This document shows, one piece after another, positions 43,319 to 56,730 of a stretch of 64,000 bases of DNA. The stretch's first letter is position 1, and the number at the start of each line of letters is the position of its first letter. The position numbers and the translations under genes are program-made. This DNA comes from Sipunculus nudus. Its lineage: Eukaryota; Annelida; Sipuncula; Golfingiida; Sipunculidae. The DNA is taken from the NCBI GenBank assembly GCA_026874595.1, contig CM049309.1:70042926-70106925 (forward strand), written 5' to 3'. The notes under the pieces were generated by a model, which was given only the letters and a program-made list of their open reading frames with translations, made no database searches and was not told the DNA's origin.

Positions 43319-46300
43319 TTAATAACAAAAATATGTATGTAGAAGGTGTAAGGTGTTTCTGACAAGTTACATCAAATAACCAACTGACAAATTATTCAAG
43401 AGATTTTCTTATTAAAATATTCAAACTACAGACAGACAGGTTTACCTATTTCACCCATTAAATATCTCATACTTCTGTTTCATTAAAGTCATTGACTGAA
43501 CATAAAACGACAAAAATAGGGTCACAGGCAACTGCGTGTAATGTGGATTGAATGAGAGCTAATGGGAAGACAATCCTTTAATAATGGATGATGCCCTCTG
43601 TACTTTCTGTATATGATTGAATTATTCAAGCATCTGGAGGTCTCTGGAAATGGTATCAATTGTCCATTTGCCAAGACTGTACTTCAATACCAGACCTTTA
43701 ACTTAATTCAAGACCAAAGAATATAATCAGGACTATGGCTGGACAGGTAGCAAATATGTAAGTGCTCAGCGGCTGTTACCTGATGTGATCTGTTTAACAT
43801 ATAATTATAATAGATAATTTAAAATGACAAGGACATCAAGAGATGACATTTGAGACCTTTAATTCTAATACATATATATATATGTGACACAAATGAATAA
43901 CAAGCACATGCATGGACATACAACATCTCTGGCTGAAGGAAATAACATGACTGGATTACATTTATAAAACGTGTAAGTACCGTAGTCTTCAATTATAGAG
44001 AAACAGATAACTATCTAATAAGGCAATGAAAACAGCTATATTATAATTGTCTTTATCTTTAAGTCTTAATAATGGAAGTCCTCATTTTTTAGTCTAAATA
44101 TTAGTGAAAATGACTCAGATTCAAGCACTTTTTTCAGCACCCTCAATGACTCAAATAAAATCCTGCAGGACCTGATAGTGGAGTAGAGCAGGTAACTAGC
44201 AGCAATTTATTAGCTGCAAATTTCCCCTGTGGGGCTTGATTTTACAATCAATTTATCATGATTTTGCCAGTTACATCTGTTTTCCTCTTTTCAAATCAAC
44301 ACCGAGACGATCTGTTGATTATGGATCACTCAGAACAGGTCGATCTTGTGACTCTTTTAAGATCACATAAGTGAATATGAAGTGGCACCTTAAAGAAAAG
44401 ACAGCTTACAAACACCAACAATGTTCACATGTTGGGGAAAACCTAGGCCAGTACACTGCTGAGGCCAATAGCATGTCTTCAAAGGATTTCCAGCAAGCTA
44501 GCCCGCGATTGATGACTCCGTACACGCTGATACACTCTCAAAGAATCAGGCGTTTCAAAGAGTGGCCAGGTCGGAGAGATATAAATGGCACTGGGTTATC
44601 GCTGTTGGAGTATCAAGACTGCATCCACTGCAGACATTTCTTCATACTGATATATTTTACTTATCGCAGCTTCAATAAAAGGCCATCAGTTTATATAAAA
44701 TTGGATTCCTGGGGATTTTACATTAAGTCTAACAATCTCTTCCCCTGGCTGCTTATTCCCTCCAGGGCTACTCTATGGTACCACCGAGGTGCTTATCCTC
44801 CGCCATGTTACTTTATAACAAAGTGCTGTTTCTTCTACTTTTCTGCTTCTGGCACTTTATACAGTCATTCATCTAAAAGGCCATACAGTTGCTACAAAAT
44901 GACAAGGCTGTGTTTTGCCAAAGTAATGAATACTCTAGAGGGGCTTGGGATGTTCTCCTCTGAAATTGTTTTCTAGCACTTGTCAGGATTTTCATTTCAG
45001 TTTTTCCAGTACTCAAATTAGAGAAGTAAAGAAATATTGTATCATGTTCTATCATTCATGGGGTATACTGCCAATGTAAGGGAAACATATGAGCCATACA
45101 TGATGAATGATTTCAGAATCTACCTGTGGGCAGCAATGCTGTATCCAGTTGTCAACTGCTCGATAACTATCTAGTACAATCTGTAAAATGCAGTTTCAAC
45201 TATATAAGTATGGCAACTTCCTCATAAAGAAATTTCAAACAAGCCAAGAAGCTATTCATAATTCATAACAGAATACGCTTCCTCGCAAAGTTTTACTGGA
45301 TGTCATTAGAAACCTATTGAGATACCCATATATAATCTGTTCCACCCAAGGGTTCCCATTGAAATTTTTTAGTATTTATAAACTGGCTGATCAGTGACAA
45401 AAGTAAGCTACCATGAAGTGATGAGGTACAGGCCTAATTAACTGTGAGTTCAAAACTATACTTTGCAAAATATTTTAGATATTAAATAAAATACAGTAAA
45501 ATCTTGCCTGATGTCCACCCTGCTATGACAACAACCCCTGCTAAGACCATCACATTTTTAGGTTTTATGCTTATCTGACTTACATGACCACCCCTCTAAC
45601 AAAACCACTTTGGCTGATCAAACATATTTCACTGTATCTAAGAAAGCTGTATATTCAATCCCTCTAATAATGGTCCTATTCATTGGTGAAATGCCAAAAG
45701 GAACCATTCAAAAGCTGTTGGTTGGTCGTTTAGTGTCATAACTATTCCACAGAATAAGTGCCATATTGTGTGATCATATTTAAGTTTGATTTAAGTTTGA
45801 GAAATAATTGCAAAATTTCAATAATCACCCACAGGAGGAACATAATACAGTTCTTAAGCTGCAGCCTGAAATAGAGGAAATACAGTATCTCATGTGCTCA
45901 AACAATTAACAGTATAGATTAATTCTGCTGGCCAGTTCACTGGCTCATCTGTTCAGCAAACAGTGTAACTGTCCTGCCTTTACTGACACATCTGTTAAGT
46001 AGATGGCATGACTGTCCTATATTTGTGTGAATGCTACACACAAGTAGTTGTCTGGTATTGGGACCATAATGCAATAAGTCCTAAATACTTCCTGGCATAA
46101 CATCATAACAACTTCCTGAATGCCATGATACAGTTAGGGTTTCAAGAGAGCTCCCTATGTAGTCAGCTTTGAAATAAAAGTGACCCACGGGTCATGAGGC
46201 TCAGCAGATCTAGCTTTGTTAATAAGTCAGAAGTGTTTGAGCTTCCACCTTGTTAGCTGCCACAGCTAGTCAGGTAAAAATCACATATGTCCAATATTTG

Positions 46301-46724
46301 TGTAAACACTAAATTTCTATCACTGAACACATAAACTAAATTTAGTTTAAGATGTAGTGGACAAATATTTTGGCATCAGACATTATGTTGGGTGCTTCCT
46401 GGAAAAGAATGTTTTCTAATTTTTTTCAGAGAAAATGATGCACCCTTGTCAGAAATCTTAGATATAGCATATCTACACATTAGTGTAAGTGTTTTGGTTA
46501 TGATTTATTTGGAAAGAAAATTTATTTAACCTCTCTTGAACAAATTTAAATTTCTGTGTTGACCCCAGTCAATTTGAATAGAATTGTTGATGGCACACAA
46601 ACTCTTGATGACAATGGGCATATGGTATTATCTTTCGGCTGATTCCACCCAAATTTCATGGGTCTTATTTTCATCTAATCCCAGCCCTGATCCCACCATA
46701 TAGGTTTTCCAAATCATGATGATA

Positions 46725-46915
46725 GTGGGCTGATGGTTTTAACAAATATTGCTGAAAGTGGGCTGATATGGTTTTAAAAAAAGCTTAAAACCAGCTGAGC
46801 TGATGCTACAAACAAAATATTGGTGCCAGTGGGCTGATGGTATAAACAATACAGTTGGCTGACTGTGTCAACAAAATCTAGATGATTACTGGCAAACTGA
46901 TATAACCTTGGGCTG
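46725..46915. repeat. Degenerate minisatellite with GTGGGCTGATGGTTT units
   Basis: Units of ~45-55 bases, each with 'gtgggctgat.ggtt.taaacaaa.at', repeat four to five times with heavy divergence. Confidence 0.65.
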
Positions 46916-47535
46916 ATTTTACCCTAATTTCTTTTACCTATTTTTCACTCAACTCTACCCCTGGCCTAGCATCACACAATGTATTAGATGACTCTAGATG
47001 ATCAAAGCCTTAAGGTAGGTATCATTTATTTATTGGATCTAATATGAATGTAAACCACTTTTGGTTTGATTTTAGATATATGGCTTTTAGACAATATTGT
47101 TGCCTCAAAAGTATCTTTCCCTAGTGACACCTGCCAATGACAATTCACACTAAGAGTTCAGATTCATAAAATCAACACAAAAGGATCTTTATTTTTAAAA
47201 AAAATTACATTTGATGCACTACAAAGCCTGTTCCACCTTGAACACAAAAGTTTCTGGCTTTTATCTGATTGAAGTGACCATGTCCGAGGTTGGTGGTATT
47301 CTACAAGGCCTCTGGTTTCCTCCAAACTTACAGACTACCAAAGCCAACCACCTGAGCGTGCCTTTCTTTACATATCACAGTTAGTTGTACAATCCAAGTA
47401 AGAAAAAAAAACAGAGTTATGAAATCATTTTTAAATTATACTGGACAAAGTCTGCAATGCTTGCTCAGTCAACCTGAACAGCAGAGGATCATTATGAACA
47501 AAGCACGTGACCATGGAAAAGGGTGCATTACTTAC

Positions 47536-47556
47536 CACTATGTGAAATGCAGGATC
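47536..47556 (-). CDS. Candidate 21-bp microexon (dystrobrevin?)
   Basis: On the - strand, CCTTTTCAG | 21 bases | GTAAGT: an acceptor and a perfect donor enclose exactly seven codons, DPAFHIV. The next recognised exon (41788) starts in phase 0 and a phase-0 insert of 21 bases would keep the frame, so it could be a cassette between the ZZ exon and the SPAK exon. There is no homology to support it; transcript data would decide. Confidence 0.25.
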
Positions 47557-49325
47557 CTGAAAAGGTTCTGTATTCTCCTGTAATCAGTGGGTTATTTACT
47601 TACAAATTCAATCCAAAATCCTTGAGAGATATTCTTTATCAATCAGCTTGTCAAATTGACACGTGAAACATTTCCACATAGACCTCTGAATGGATCAGGT
47701 TTATGAACTATACAAGCATCCTGGCAGGTAAATGTACAGCGCATTTCCTTAGCCCTGAAGGAAGTGGATAACAAAAATTCATATCCGAACCCTGAGACTG
47801 ATACAGAGGTCAGCACCAAGGCAAGTATAAACCCAATTAAGAGGTTGTCAGTCTCAACAGGGGTGGCGACCTTAACTATCCGAACACTGTTCAAATCTCA
47901 CTTGATGTCGGTTGAAAGTTAAGGGTCAGCTGCTCTGTCAGACCTCGAGGCTTGAGAGGGCTGAGACAAGAATGTCTTAGGATCAATAGCCTCTGGAGTG
48001 ATGAGACAGATAGGGAGTCGATTTAACCAAGACAACTTCGCTCATTCATCACACTTGTTAATGAAGTGGTCATGATTATATGCAATATGCTGATGTCGTT
48101 AAACCCCCAACTCATGCAGCACTCAGGACAGTTGCCGCAACTGAATCTCAATTCCTTGGCAGTTCCTATGCTGTTTGTTCTATATTTTCTTGATAAAACT
48201 GACCAGTTAATTATTTAATTCCTGATAGCACCAACTTGCTATATTTTTATGATGGAAATACATCCATACTTGTTTTCTTTGATTCCAAATAGCAGGAACA
48301 TTAATTAATTAATCTACTAAGAAAATGTTTTACATACTCTTAATATCTCCTGATGTCACAGTCTAGATGCATAAAATCAATTAGATATAAACTGTGGATT
48401 TTCAAATATCCATACAAATTTTGATATAAGAGATGAATTAAATTTATTTTGTTTAATCTCATTGTTTCTTATATACCCTGATTTGTTGATATTAGAGGTA
48501 TTTGAAATACATTTGATATATTTTCCTTATAAGTATTTTAATGATAAAATCCACAACAATTAAATGAGGTTTCTCAAGTGTTCAAGTAAGCATGCCAATA
48601 AAACAAGAAAACAAATAAGTAAATGCCATGCAGAGCTCACGTCAATCCATATGCCCACAGTGACATTTTCTTCTTTGACCATATTCCATCCGGAACTTTT
48701 GTCAATCTAACTAATATTCTTTTGTCACACTGATGATCAAGTGAAATCTTGAAAATAAATCTCACACACATTTTACTCCTGCTCATTTCAACTGAAATCA
48801 AAACAATATTTTGATTGGTCAGCATGAGTCAGCTATTTATATCCCAATGGTTCTGTTGATGAACAGTCTGTAAAAGCCACACATACAGGTATAAACTTCA
48901 CTCATACTGGTCCCTTAACACTTCCAGTAAATGGACACCAGAAGCAGAATAAGCCATAGTCATCAGCAACTTATGCTAACTGATGAATCTGATGACATGA
49001 TAAAAAGTTGCAAAAGGATATCACTTACATACAGCTATAGGTATGGTTTGTCTTCACTGTACATTGCCAGGTCTTGGATACAGAGATGTAGCACCTGACT
49101 TGTTCCTTCTCCTTTTCTTGGCCTCGACTAGATCTGACTTGTGTGTACACACATTCAGCCAAAAACACAGAAGGTTGATATATTTTACACCTGTGGTCGC
49201 ACACTTATACACAGGAACAGGGGCAAACCCAAGGTCTCTTTTCTTATAAGAAAAGTAACTCTACCAAGCATCTGTGCATCATTTGTGCTTATGAACAACA
49301 TGTGTGTATCATATAGATATATATA

Positions 49326-49344
49326 TGTGTGTGTGTGTGTGTGT
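49326..49344. repeat. (TG)n microsatellite
   Basis: A short run of TG dinucleotides next to a (TA)n stretch. Confidence 0.9.
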
Positions 49345-49869
49345 TAATCAAATCATTATGTTGGAGAGAGACAAACTTTTTATGAACCAACAAAGAAGGT
49401 GAATGTCAAAGGTCACACCAACTGACTTATGGAATACTGGCCATGTTTCTTTACCCATACTGCTCAAGCTTAGTACTACTATGGACCAAAGGTCAGAAAC
49501 AAAACAGAAAATCCACCAAATTGGTAAAGAAACAAATAATGAAATATGAAAAGATACATCTTTATATAAAATAAACATGAACTGCTTATAAATGAACCCC
49601 TGATGAGTTTAATTTTCAGAAATGTTGATTTTTTTCCATCACAGATATCCTACTTTACAATTTTTGTAATAAATGTTTTTGTCGGAGGTAACCACCTCCC
49701 ATTTTTTATTACTAGCTAAACTATCTACATTTGCAGAATACCATTCCAGTTTCAAACTAAGTGACAGGGCAATATCACATTTTCTCTCATTATATATGCT
49801 GGTGTTAATCAGGCCTGGTGACAACTGCACCTGCAGGCCCTGGGTTTGTAACAATCCCCACTGCTGGGT

Positions 49870-50073
49870 CAAACCACAAGGGACCCCAAAAAGGTGCACT
49901 CACAAATGAGTGAAAGTGAAACATGGCAAAGGGGCACAGCCTTCCCATTAAGCCTGCAGAGCACTCATGCTGGGTGGGGGGATGGCCTTGAAAAATCTCA
50001 CCAACTCAACTGAGATTCAAACTCATGATCTCCCAGCTTTGAGCCCTGTGCTCTACCCTCAGCCACAGAAGCT
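49870..50073 (-). mobile_element. tRNA-derived SINE
   Basis: On the - strand the head has an A-box-like TGGCTGAGGGTAGAGC (50065-50050) and, about 30 bases later, a B-box-like GAGTTTGAATCTC (50024-50012). This is the spacing of a pol III type 2 promoter. It begins GCTTCTGTGG, like a decayed tRNA 5' end, but there is no intact cloverleaf, and a non-tRNA body follows towards 49870. The left limit is uncertain. Confidence 0.65.
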
Positions 50074-52292
50074 GTTTGAACCACAGAATAAATCATACAG
50101 CATGGATGCAGCACAATTGTGATTAAGAAGATAAATGATAAATACTATACCGGTACTCATTTTAAACCTTATACACTATGAAATATATGAACACCCTGAT
50201 ATTTGATAAACAATTATTGAAACTTATTTATGACTCATCAATTGTTAAAGGTAAACAGAAAAATGTACTTTTTTCATTGGGTATTATGAAATGATTTTAT
50301 CCTTGGGTCTTTCTCAACTGAATTTTACAATTAAATAGTTTATTCTTGAAGTTTTTTTAACTCTGTTACTGCTTCAACTGGCCATTGTAGGAACCAAGGA
50401 ACTGTCTGTGATATATATCATGCCAATTGCCCATGATCAATATTGATTTAATCCTTATTGAAGAAAGTACACCCTTGTGCTAAAGACTTTGGCCAGGGGT
50501 TTCTTACAAAGACAGGTATCAAACATCTTAGAAGTTATATTATATTCACAATGAGAACTAATGTCCTGACCATTACAGAACTATGCCAAACATTTACTAT
50601 ATGTCAGAGTCTAAAATTGTTAAATACACAAAAAAATTAACACTTATTAAAAACACCATTAAGCCTGTATTGAAGAACATGTAAAATATATACATATAAG
50701 AGCTGCCAACCTTGAAAATATGTGTCCTGAACCATTTCCCTGCAGTGAGTGCTGGATTCCCATCAAAATGGAACATGACAACTTGGTAAACATGGCACTC
50801 CAACAGGCAGCAAAGTTTGCTCAACAGTAGCAGTGATATCATTTAAACGCGGTATATATGCCGAGAAATGTTTACACAACAAAAATCATCAGACTAGGCC
50901 CGCAATAGTTACTTTACCAATAAGAGCATAAAAACATAAAGCTTCACAATGGGCATGAACTGGCCTGCCATCACAGCTAAATTCTGTCCCTGTTTGAAGG
51001 TCAAAACGATGATAGGAAAGCCATTAGATTTCCCCGGTGTCTATCAAGGCTGTCCATGCATATGGTGCCTGTGACAAATGCCAAACAAACAGAGAGAAAT
51101 AGCTGTTAAATACAACTTCTCTTGTTGAAACCCAGCCCTACACACATCAAACCTAACCTGATACTTTAATTCATCGAGAGTTAAGATGCCATTTAAATCA
51201 GGAAAGTTACAATAGGAATGCCTATAATACCAATATCTTGACAGATATTTTTTCATCAGCTCGGGAATAATACTGTCAAGTTTTTGGGTTGTGTTTAGCT
51301 TTAATGAAACCCAAGAAAAAGTCGAATTAATTCTTACCAATTTCAACAAAACTGAACATATCTATACACTGACTTTTAAAATTAAATGGGAGTGTAGAAA
51401 GGAAAAGTTCAAATTCATGCAATTGATACTGAAAGACTTAATTTGGCTTGTTTATAGGTAGTTAAGTTACATTCTAGATCTACCTTGTCTGTTGAATGAA
51501 ATGAAATGGCAGCTATAAAAGTAATTTCTGTAGGAATATCTCCTTTACTAATGACTGTTCATGAATCATTAAAATTTATGTGATGGGCCATATGATACAT
51601 TTATTAATCAACCTTTTTATTTTAAATTTAAACTGCATGTTTTATATCTATTGTGTCAATATATCTATTAGGCAATTGTATTTTATATTTCAACTGGAAA
51701 GTGCCTTAGAGTCAGCTGTGTCAGGAAATAGTTGCTATCCAAATGCTTATATATAATTATAATAATAGTAATAATATAATAATAATAATAATAATATGAC
51801 AATCTATGTTAAATCTATCTCCTATGTGTTTATTAGGCTTTTCTTTGACAGATCCAGGGGTGAATGTTCAGGTGTTTGAAGTTTTGAACCCCTTACTGGG
51901 AGAAATTACATTGAACTGTTGTGATTTTTTCATTTTTAGGCCACCCCCTGGATTTGTGGATTATTTATGGTAATATTCTCTTAAGTTCTTGTAAAACAGG
52001 AATCCCTACTTTCAAAAATCCTGGTTGTATCCTATTGTCAGATGTTCAAATGTCATTCTTGGGCTGCAGTATCTTTCAGACACTTGTCATTTATAATTAG
52101 ACTTTAGATAATATTTTTTCATATAAGCTCTGTCATATTATTGTATAAATAAATAAATATTGACTGTGCAATTGTGTGCTAAAAGGCTAATGTATAAAAT
52201 GACTGCTTTATACAAACCATTTACCTTATAAAAAATGTGTAATGTATAAGTGTAACATTATTTGCGTATCATAAAAATGAAAATATATGTAA

Positions 52293-52576
52293 GGCCAAAG
52301 AAAAAAAGGTATGGTTCTCTGGCACTTTTTTTCAGAAATCGGTGCGGGCGGGCGGTATTTTATTTTTGACCTTTTTTTGAATGCTCCGATAAAATGTCAT
52401 ATGATCAGTGAAAAATATGAAAATAACAAATATTTTTGCTAAACAGGTAAAGGCACTACATAAATTGTATTATTTATCTACTTGAAAGATAAAAATCAAA
52501 ATAAAAATTTTTGATGCGGGGGTTGAAAATTGACGCGGGCGGTGCCTGAGAACCACACCTTTTATTTTTTTTGGCC
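52293..52576. mobile_element. PIF/Harbinger-like MITE, 284 bp
   Basis: The terminal inverted repeat starts GGCCAAAG...AAAAGGT(A/G)TGGTTCTC(T/A)GGCAC and extends ~36 bp with small gaps (52293-52327 and 52543-52576). Flanks are TAA on both sides (52290-52292 and 52577-52579), a three-base TWA duplication typical of PIF/Harbinger. The interior carries 'gtgcgggcgggcgg' and its inverse 'gacgcgggcggt', with no coding capacity. Confidence 0.78.
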
Positions 52577-53169
52577 TAATAAAAATAAAATATATTTAAA
52601 ATATATTTAATTAGCATAATAATTGATACTGCAAAATTACATAAGAAATGAACGTATAATATCATGATTTTTTTTTTTTTTGCAAACAACAATCTACTTT
52701 CTCCTCCATGCTTTTTTAACATACTCATAACAGACTTCATAACAATTTGACATGCACAGCTACCAACATATGCCTTAAATTATTTAAACAGTAGATAAAG
52801 TGAATCCTTTATCAGCAGGAATGCTGGGCTGTTAAGTAGCATACCTGTACTGGCAGACCTGTGCTTGGTGCTGTTACACTGTGCGAGAGACTGTTTGCTC
52901 ATCTGAATGGTTTTATATACAGTTACTCTGCGCATGTTTGTAAGGTGCAGCTTCACCCCACCCTTCATCTGTTTACATGCCAGAACAGATAGACATATCA
53001 TATACATCAGGAGTAAACATGATGTATACAACAGCTATTCTGGGCATTAAAGGTGGGAGGTAATTTTATAGTCCAACGCCAAGGTGCTCACATGCCAGTG
53101 CGTCAAAATGCTTGTTTATGACAGCAATTGTTTTCTGGTGGCTGATTCTCAGGTCTCCTTAATGACTAC

Positions 53170-53530
53170 TGGTAGGTCAAATCCCAGCCATTCTCATGAC
53201 ATCATGTTGAAGGCATATGCAATATACCATCCATTCTTATGATGTCATCTTAAAAGCATATGTGGTATAGCATTCAATATATTCTGTGATCCCCTAAATG
53301 ACTAGGTCAAATGCCAGTCAATCTTCTGATATGTCATGACTTCATGTTAAAAGGATATGTTATATTGCTAATTATATTCAGTTGCAAGAAATTATGCGAT
53401 ATGCATTAGGCCAACCACCCATTCTTAGGATATCATGTTAAAGGCAATATGCATAAGGCCAACCATCCTTTATTTGTGATATCATGTTATAAAGGCAATA
53501 TGCAATACCAGCAATTTGTGCGACCTCATA
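53170..53530. repeat. Degenerate ~65-bp tandem array
   Basis: 'gatatcatgttaaaggcaatatgcataaggccaaccatcc' type units repeat five to six times with substitutions and indels. Confidence 0.65.
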
Positions 53531-55279
53531 ATAAAAGAATATGCTTAAACTTTTTAAAAATTAAGGGTACATATTATCTTAAACTTTAAACTGATACTAA
53601 CTTTTATTTAGATAATAACTATAATAACCATTTAAACCTGTATAACCTGTAACATACAACAGTTAAAGTGAAGTCATCAATAGTGTTATAATGAACCACT
53701 AAAAATAACAACCTGAATAAACGTGAATCCTAATGACTAAAACCTGCATTCACTCAGCATGAAATTATCCTATGTAAACCATTCCCACAATAAATAAATT
53801 TCAAGTTATGAATATTAATCAATTACATTTGCTAATAAGCCATGAATTTATGCCTGACGATCCTGCTATGACTTATTGGCATTTTTATGACTACAGTGAC
53901 ATTGTCTGATTTATTGGTAAACTAAATGAGGCCATTATTATTGTCATCTGTTTACACAACCATGTCACTTGTTCTTTAATAATGTGTTTAGTAGCTATAT
54001 ATGTCATAATTGCATCAAAGGCAATGTGCTTTCAAAGATAACATTCAAGCCTTTTATAACTCTCAACTTTTCTATTAATAAGTTTACACTATCTAGTGTG
54101 GGTATTTGGTGTCTTTATGGTATTGACAATGTATTTTTAGACAGCCAGACATCAAGTCTGTTTCCTTTTTATCCAGTGTTTGTTTAATTCCTTGTGGTGT
54201 GGTTTGCTTTTTGTCACTGCTAGCACCAGTAGTGTTTAACTTGGTTTTTGGTGTCAACTCATATTTGATGAGAGCACTGAATATAACAAACATAAAATAT
54301 AACACCAAACAATGGTTTGTTTAGTCAGTGGATTAGCTCTATTGGAGGATTAATGGGTTCAGAGACATTTTCTGCAGGAGTCTGAAACATCAATTGATGA
54401 AAGTTCTATATATAGCTCTAGGTCTCCACAGAAATTGTTATGTTTCTGAGTTTCTGTGTCGTTCATACTCATATAAATCAATCTGAATGGGAGACTCATG
54501 AAAGTCTCAGCTAGTTAGAGGCTTTGTATAACTGAATATAAAATGATCAATGCAACTTTTCTAGTTTGACTGTCTGGCTTTAAATGATATCAGGTCCCAG
54601 AGCTGTCCAAGGAGTCTCTCCACAAATTGTTTCACTTTTTTCTAAATATTACTAGAACTTTTGCTCTCAGACCATTTGACAAGTATACATATTCTGAAAG
54701 CTAAAAATATTCTCGAAATATTGCATGTAGAAACTATGGGATTTCCTAAAACTTGTTCAATTTTTAAACATTTGAGAACAATTGTACTAGTTTTATATAT
54801 TTGAACTTTTAATTAATATTTTAAAGCTATTTTATTATGTTTCAAAACATTCCATTTTTCTCCATATGGAGTCATAAACATGTTTTGTAGGTTTTTTTGT
54901 CTATATTTAATGGGAAACCTTTTATAGCTGAAAACTTTAAAAAAAATTATTTTTGTACATTTTAAACTTTAATAACTTCAATATTTTTTAGAGTAAACAT
55001 CCCAAAGAAAAAAAGGTATTTAAAGGTTTTTACCCATACATTAACATGATGGCATGAGATATTCTGTAGTTATTACAAGTTTGCTAGATTAAATAAATTT
55101 AAGTGAAAGATCTGAAATTCATTAAAATATTTTAAAATCTAAACAAAATCCACCAGTATCAAAGAACCTAAACTTTCAATATAAAATACATGGAACATAT
55201 ACTGAGCTTTTAGAATATGTACATAACAAAGGTTCCTGGTCAAGCAGTTTGTAAAATATTGAGAAAAATCCAAAACATT

Positions 55280-55290
55280 GTTTACACATG
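55280..55290. repeat. Left target-site duplication of the L1 element
   Basis: GTTTACACATG, identical to 63827-63837 right after the A-tail. Confidence 0.9.
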
Positions 55291-55693
55291 ACCTTGCCTG
55301 GTGGTCACTGAATGGGGAGGACGTGTTTTGTTTTGGCTGCAGACCTTGCTTTAATTTTCAACCTAAAGGGATATTTCTGGCTCACAAATTTCATCCAGAA
55401 GGGGTTGGTAGGTGATGTTGCTTCTTTAAACCCCTCTGGTAAAAATTCTGATTAGATAAATTTAATTTTAAGTGAAAATATAATAATTCAATAGCCTGAA
55501 CAAAAGGCTTTCAAAATTTTGGTGAAACCCACACCTGCAGGGTGCAAGTGTACTACACCAGGCAAGAGCAAGTTTGTGTCAATGTTCAGTGGGCCTTGTG
55601 AAATGATGCGGAACATGTAAACTTTGTACTGTGGCTGGCCAAAACTTGAAATATATAGATATGTTATTATGAAAAAGGTCACAGTCTGTTTCA

Positions 55694-56475
55694 CCACGGG
55701 ATTACAAAAAAGCAAAAGGATTTTTAGAGGGGCTATCAGAAGAAGGGGATAGTGAAAGTGAAAATAAAACTACAGAGATGGCTGGTATAACAGAGGAAAC
55801 ACTCAAAAAACTACTTTCAGAGCAAAAGGAGGACTTAATTAAATAATTTGATGAACGGTTGAGAAAATGTGTTGCAGGCTTGACTCAGAGGGTAGAAATT
55901 CTTGAAAATAAGAATGAACAATTAATAGCTGAAGTGAAATCCCTGATCAAAAAATAATGGTTGCAGAAGAAACTGCTAAACAGGCTGAACTTAAGGTAAC
56001 TGAATCCTTGAGGAGAGCTGTGGATAATGAACAATATAGCCGGCGTTCAAACCTCAAGGTTTATGGTATCCCTTAAGGGGGACAAAATGAAAACTGCAAA
56101 AAAGCTGTCCTTGATATGATTAGACATATATTAAAAACTGCAATTAAGGACAGAGACATTGATATTGTACATCGTGTGGGAAAATATATGAAAACTGGAA
56201 CAAAGGAGCCAAGGCCAATAGTAGTCAGATTTGTGCGTAGGGAGGATAAATTGGCTGTCATGAGGGAAAGACGGGCCCTGAAAGGGACCAAAATGCTTAT
56301 TGTGGATGATTTGTGCTATGCTTGCTTGGAGTATTTCATAGGGTCAAATCAGACCCAAGAGTGGAGAGAGCATGGACATGGGACTCGAATATTTTTGTTC
56401 TTAATAAGAATAACCAGCGTCAATACAAAGTTGGGTAAGGTGATGTCCTTGATGATGTTTTTAAGGAATAAATAA
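55694..56475 (+). pseudogene. L1 ORF1 remnant (RNA-binding protein)
   Basis: A likely start is ATG at 55778. It reads AGITEETLKKLLSEQKEDL, a TAA, then a coiled-coil segment (GLTQRVEILENKNEQLIAEV). After a frame change come VDNEQYSRRSNLKVYGIP, a stop, and an intact stretch from 56098 with DIDIVHRVGK and RPIVVRFVRREDKLAVMR, ending LKGTKMLIVDDL. The E-Q-Y-S-R-R-[SN]-N and H-R-V-G...R-P-I-V-V-R-F wording is typical of ORF1 proteins, which coat the element RNA and act as nucleic-acid chaperones. The C-terminal piece (SNIFVLNKNNQR) lies in yet another frame. At least two stops and two frameshifts make it non-functional. Confidence 0.85.
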
Positions 56476-56730
56476 AGCAAGAATGTAATCTGTATAACAG
56501 CGTTTGGTAACTAATGATGACTGTGAAATTCTGTTTTGAGTTTTGGTCAGCATACATAATATATCACATGTTGACTCATTGGTTCACACACACACACATT
56601 GTTACAGTTATGTCATTCTTGTATGATGTTCTGTTTTTCTTGGTCATAAATGTACACATTATTTAATGCTACTTCAAACGACCAGAATATTAAAGGAAAG
56701 CCAACATGTGATTATTGTATATGGAAATAG

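Larger units (their letters stand above)
41789..55290 (-). other. Upstream dystrobrevin intron (presumed), 13.5 kb
   Basis: No dystrobrevin EF-hand or ZZ exon could be recognised on the - strand. Within it are a (TA)n microsatellite, a candidate 21-bp microexon, a degenerate ~50-bp minisatellite (46725-46915), a SINE head, a (TG)n tract, an (AAT)n tract near 51755-51797, a Harbinger-like MITE and a degenerate ~65-bp array (53170-53530). A 201-codon open frame at 44371-44976 (+) is unassigned. The rest is AT-rich. Confidence 0.55.

Noticed and set aside
45126-45175. Possible ~47-bp exon on - between CTAG and GTAGAT (SYRAVDNWIQHCCPQ)
   Set aside because: The acceptor lacks a pyrimidine tract, the phase does not fit, and there is no match to dystrobrevin.
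48925-48960. C-F-W string on - that might be the ZZ finger CFWRG motif of dystrobrevin
   Set aside because: The next residues (C-P-F-T-G) and the flanks do not match a ZZ finger, and the metal-binding cysteines are missing.
52850-53031. 83-codon frame on - with a Lys/Ser-rich end and a GT after it, a possible alternative first exon
   Set aside because: A splice at 52845 would leave phase 1, which does not fit the phase-0 start of the 41788 exon, and I see no promoter or homology.
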